A DNA stretch of 64,000 nt, from the NCBI RefSeq assembly GCF_003651225.1, contig NZ_RCDB01000002.1, positions 1 to 64,000 on the forward strand. The letters are read 5' to 3'. Below the pieces are notes generated by a model. That model did no database searches, was not told the DNA's origin, and was given only the letters and a program-made list of their open reading frames with translations. Each line of letters opens with the position of its first letter. Within the stretch, counting starts at the first letter, position 1. This DNA comes from Microbacterium telephonicum (lineage in GTDB: Bacteria > Actinomycetota > Actinomycetes > Actinomycetales > Microbacteriaceae). Made by a program: the position numbers and the translations under genes. Below, piece after piece: positions 62,160 to 64,000 of this stretch.

Positions 62160-63392
62160 TCAACCGACTGTGGCCTGCAGGTCGCTGACCATCTTCTCCC
62201 AGGTGCCGACGGGGTCGGCGCCCTTGATGATCTGCACCTGAGCGGCGTTCCACAGGTCCCAGACCGAGCCCATCTCGGGGATGTTCGGCATCGGGACGCC
62301 GTTCTCCGAGGAGGCGACGAAACCGGCGATGACCGGGTCGGAGGAGACCTCGTCGGCGAGCTCGGTCCACGCCGGGATGCGCGGGTCGGCCTCGTACAGA
62401 GCCTTCTGCGCGTCGTAGGTGGCGAGGTACTTCGTGAGGAACTCCTGCGCGACGAGCGCGTTCTTGCTCTGCGAGCTGACGTAGAAGCCCTGCACGCCGA
62501 CGAACGGCGACGCCGTCTCGCCGCCAGCGGACGGGATCGGGTTGACCTTGATGTTGACGCCCTGCGCGGTCAGCGCCTCGACCGCCCACGGACCCTGCAC
62601 GGTGTAGGCGGCCTTGCCGGACGCGAACAGCTCGTTGTTGGTGTCGTAGTCGATCGTGGTGGAGATGTTGCCGGTGCCGGTCTCGCCGTTGGCGCCGAGC
62701 CACTGCGCGAACGCGTTGCCCGCGTCGCCGCCCATGCCGACCTCGGAGGTGTAGCCGCCCGAGCTGTCCTGCACGAACACCGGGGCGCCGAACGAGGTCT
62801 GGAAGCCGTACATCGTGTATGCGTCACCGGTCTGGCCGGCCGTGTTGATGACGATCGGGCGCTCGACACCGGCGGCCTGACCCTTGGCGATCATGTCGTC
62901 CCACGTGGCGGGGGCGTCCTCGCCGACGAGGTCGCTGTTCTGGATGAGCGCGATCGTCTCCTGCGAGTACGGCAGCGCGTAGAGCTGGCCGTCGTAGGTG
63001 AACGCGTCGCGCGAGACCTGCGAGAAGCTGTCGGCGACGTCGGTGAGGTCGATCGTCGAGACGACACCGGCCTGCACGAGGCTGCCGAGCCAGTCGTGCG
63101 CGCCGATCGTGATGTCGGGGCCCTCACCGGTCGGCACCTGGTTGGTGAAGTCGTTGCGGATGTCCTCGAAGTTCTTCTGGACGAGTTCGATCTTGCCGCC
63201 GGTCTCGTCCTCGAACGCCTTCGCGGCGGCCTCGATGGCCGGCTTGCGGTTCTCGTCGGTCCAGACCGTGAGGGTGACGCCGCTCGCGTCGGGAGCGTCG
63301 CCGCTCTCGGCCGGGGCGGAGCTGCCGGAGCAGCCCGCGAGCAGAAGTGTGGTCGCCGCCAGTGCGGCGACGCCGATGCCCATCTTGCGCAT
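62160..63392 (-). CDS. Extracellular sugar-binding lipoprotein, MalE-type
   Basis: A 410-residue solute-binding lipoprotein with signal peptide and lipobox LAGC (Cys21). The mature part shows the CUT1 binding-protein pattern: LTVWTDENRKPAIEAAAKAFE, GEGPDITIGAHDWLGSLVQAG, LPYSQETIALIQNSDLVG and GVPMPNIPEMGSVWDLWNAA, close to maltose/maltodextrin-type receptors. I chose the ATG at 63392, which has AAGGAAGG upstream, over a longer frame. It is the first gene of the importer and lies 72 bp after the GH42-like gene. A ligand of malto- or galacto-oligosaccharide type is likely; the hydrolase favours the latter. Confidence 0.93.
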   Translation of the reverse strand: MRKMGIGVAALAATTLLLAGCSGSSAPAESGDAPDASGVTLTVWTDENRKPAIEAAAKAFEDETGGKIELVQKNFEDIRNDFTNQVPTGEGPDITIGAHDWLGSLVQAGVVSTIDLTDVADSFSQVSRDAFTYDGQLYALPYSQETIALIQNSDLVGEDAPATWDDMIAKGQAAGVERPIVINTAGQTGDAYTMYGFQTSFGAPVFVQDSSGGYTSEVGMGGDAGNAFAQWLGANGETGTGNISTTIDYDTNNELFASGKAAYTVQGPWAVEALTAQGVNIKVNPIPSAGGETASPFVGVQGFYVSSQSKNALVAQEFLTKYLATYDAQKALYEADPRIPAWTELADEVSSDPVIAGFVASSENGVPMPNIPEMGSVWDLWNAAQVQIIKGADPVGTWEKMVSDLQATVG

Positions 63393-63460
63393 GGATTTTC
63401 CTTCCTTGGTGGATCTCAGTGCGGTGTGGTCAGGACCATTCCTGGCCACGTGGTGCGGAA

Positions 63461-63478
63461 CCGATCAGGGCTGATCGG
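63461..63478 (-). terminator. Palindrome at the end of the GH42-like gene
   Basis: CCGATCAG and CTGATCGG form a perfect 8-bp inverted repeat around two bases and include the stop codon of the hydrolase frame. A second imperfect inverted repeat (63427-63448, TGGTCAGGA/TCCTGGCCA) follows on the minus strand before malE. Either could be a weak terminator or a regulator site; neither has a T-run. Confidence 0.35.
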
Positions 63479-64000
63479 CTCCCTGGGCTGCGTGCGGCGA
63501 GCGGACGACGACCACGTCGCCTGCCGCCACCTCCAGCGTGCCCTCGGCGACGGCCTGTGTCAGCAGGTTCGTCCCCGAAATTTGCAACGAAACGGTCTCG
63601 TCCGTGTGGTTGATCGCGACCGTGTAGTCCGCCGCGTCGCCGCGACGGGTGATGACCTCGAGCCCGGTGGGGTGACCGGCGGGTCGGATGCCGGCATCCG
63701 CATACGCCTGGTCGAGGATCGCGGCCAAGCCCGCGGCGTCCGGGCGGGTGCTGATGTACCAGCCCGCGCCGGCGCCGTGCGCGTGGCGGGTGACGGCCGC
63801 GCGTCCCTCTGCGGGACCGCCGAGGTATGTGCCGCGCACGTCCGCCCCGGCGAGCACGAGGTCCTCCTGCCAGACGTCGGTGCTCAGGCGCACGCCGTCG
63901 AAGGAGATGTCGTGGCGGTCGCCCGCGCGCAGCGGCAGGTGCTCCTCGACGCGCAGGCCCAGGGCCGGCTGCAGCGGAGCGGCGAAGCCGGCCGGGTGCA
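63465..64000 (-). CDS. GH42-like beta-galactosidase, C-terminal part (cut by window edge)
   Basis: The last ~178 residues of a glycoside hydrolase run in from the right edge. The sequence HPAGFAAPLQPALGLRVEEH, then VWQEDLVLAGADVRGTYLGG, AVTRHAHGAGAGWYISTRPD and VAINHTDETV matches the trimerisation-domain end and the C-terminal beta domain of GH42 beta-galactosidases. The catalytic Glu residues lie upstream, outside the window. It precedes the MalEFG-type importer on the same strand, so import and hydrolysis of a galactoside are probably co-expressed. Confidence 0.85.
   Translation of the reverse strand, partial: HPAGFAAPLQPALGLRVEEHLPLRAGDRHDISFDGVRLSTDVWQEDLVLAGADVRGTYLGGPAEGRAAVTRHAHGAGAGWYISTRPDAAGLAAILDQAYADAGIRPAGHPTGLEVITRRGDAADYTVAINHTDETVSLQISGTNLLTQAVAEGTLEVAAGDVVVVRSPHAAQGADQP

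Overview
The window is a piece of high-GC actinobacterial chromosome, roughly 70% G+C by eye, most likely from Microbacterium or a close relative in the Microbacteriaceae. The signs are frequent GTG starts, many genes with a TANNNT hexamer six bases before the start codon (leaderless expression), a class Ib ribonucleotide reductase operon, a Pmt-type protein mannosyltransferase, and gene families that I know mainly from this group. I see no CRISPR array, transposase, prophage gene or tRNA. Gene density is very high and many neighbours overlap by ATGA, GTGA or TGATG.

Layout. 1-90: 3' end of a 5S rRNA, so an rRNA operon lies just left of the window. 171-7615: a YbaK-type deacylase, then histidine degradation, with hutHUI on the plus strand behind a divergent IclR regulator and hutG on the minus strand with a SixA-like phosphatase. 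7644-12841: housekeeping and small-metabolism genes (DUF445, a CsoR/RcnR-type metal sensor, an acyl-CoA dehydrogenase-like enzyme, a hydrolase and an MFS transporter). 13150-17147: nrdHIEF behind two NrdR boxes. 17176-22341: an alcohol dehydrogenase, a truncated VOC gene, MarR, small membrane proteins, an rRNA-methyltransferase-like protein and a GalT-like protein. 22351-26441: a CitA/CitB-like two-component system divergent from a CitMHS citrate transporter. 26488-29762: a DoxX-like protein, a Gfo/Idh/MocA oxidoreductase, a 544-bp non-coding stretch with an 81-bp direct repeat and a nested inverted repeat, and an M20 peptidase.

29825-35032: a CUT2-type sugar importer (ATPase, permease, ChvE-like binding protein) with a LacI regulator; two matching operator-like sites sit at the two promoters. 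35147-40033: a quinone-oxidoreductase-like enzyme and the RNA helicase HrpA.

40041-56799 is the most interesting part. Reading along the minus strand it encodes a WXG100-like small protein, a coiled-coil/membrane/alpha-beta-hydrolase protein, a lipoprotein, an unknown protein, a Ser/Thr kinase, a 1987-residue Ig/Fn3-like surface protein, a MoxR ATPase, a DUF58 protein, a transglutaminase-like membrane protein whose catalytic Cys and His are replaced, a PP2C phosphatase and a membrane protein carrying four acidic-Thr-Val-Leu/Ile repeats. The kinase-Fn3-AAA-DUF58-Tgm-PP2C order matches the PFNA cluster described in bifidobacteria. Here it lies beside genes that look like type VII secretion substrates.

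56873-64000: a protein O-mannosyltransferase, RsmI, three copies of a palindromic repeat, and a MalEFG-type importer downstream of a GH42-like beta-galactosidase that runs off the right edge.
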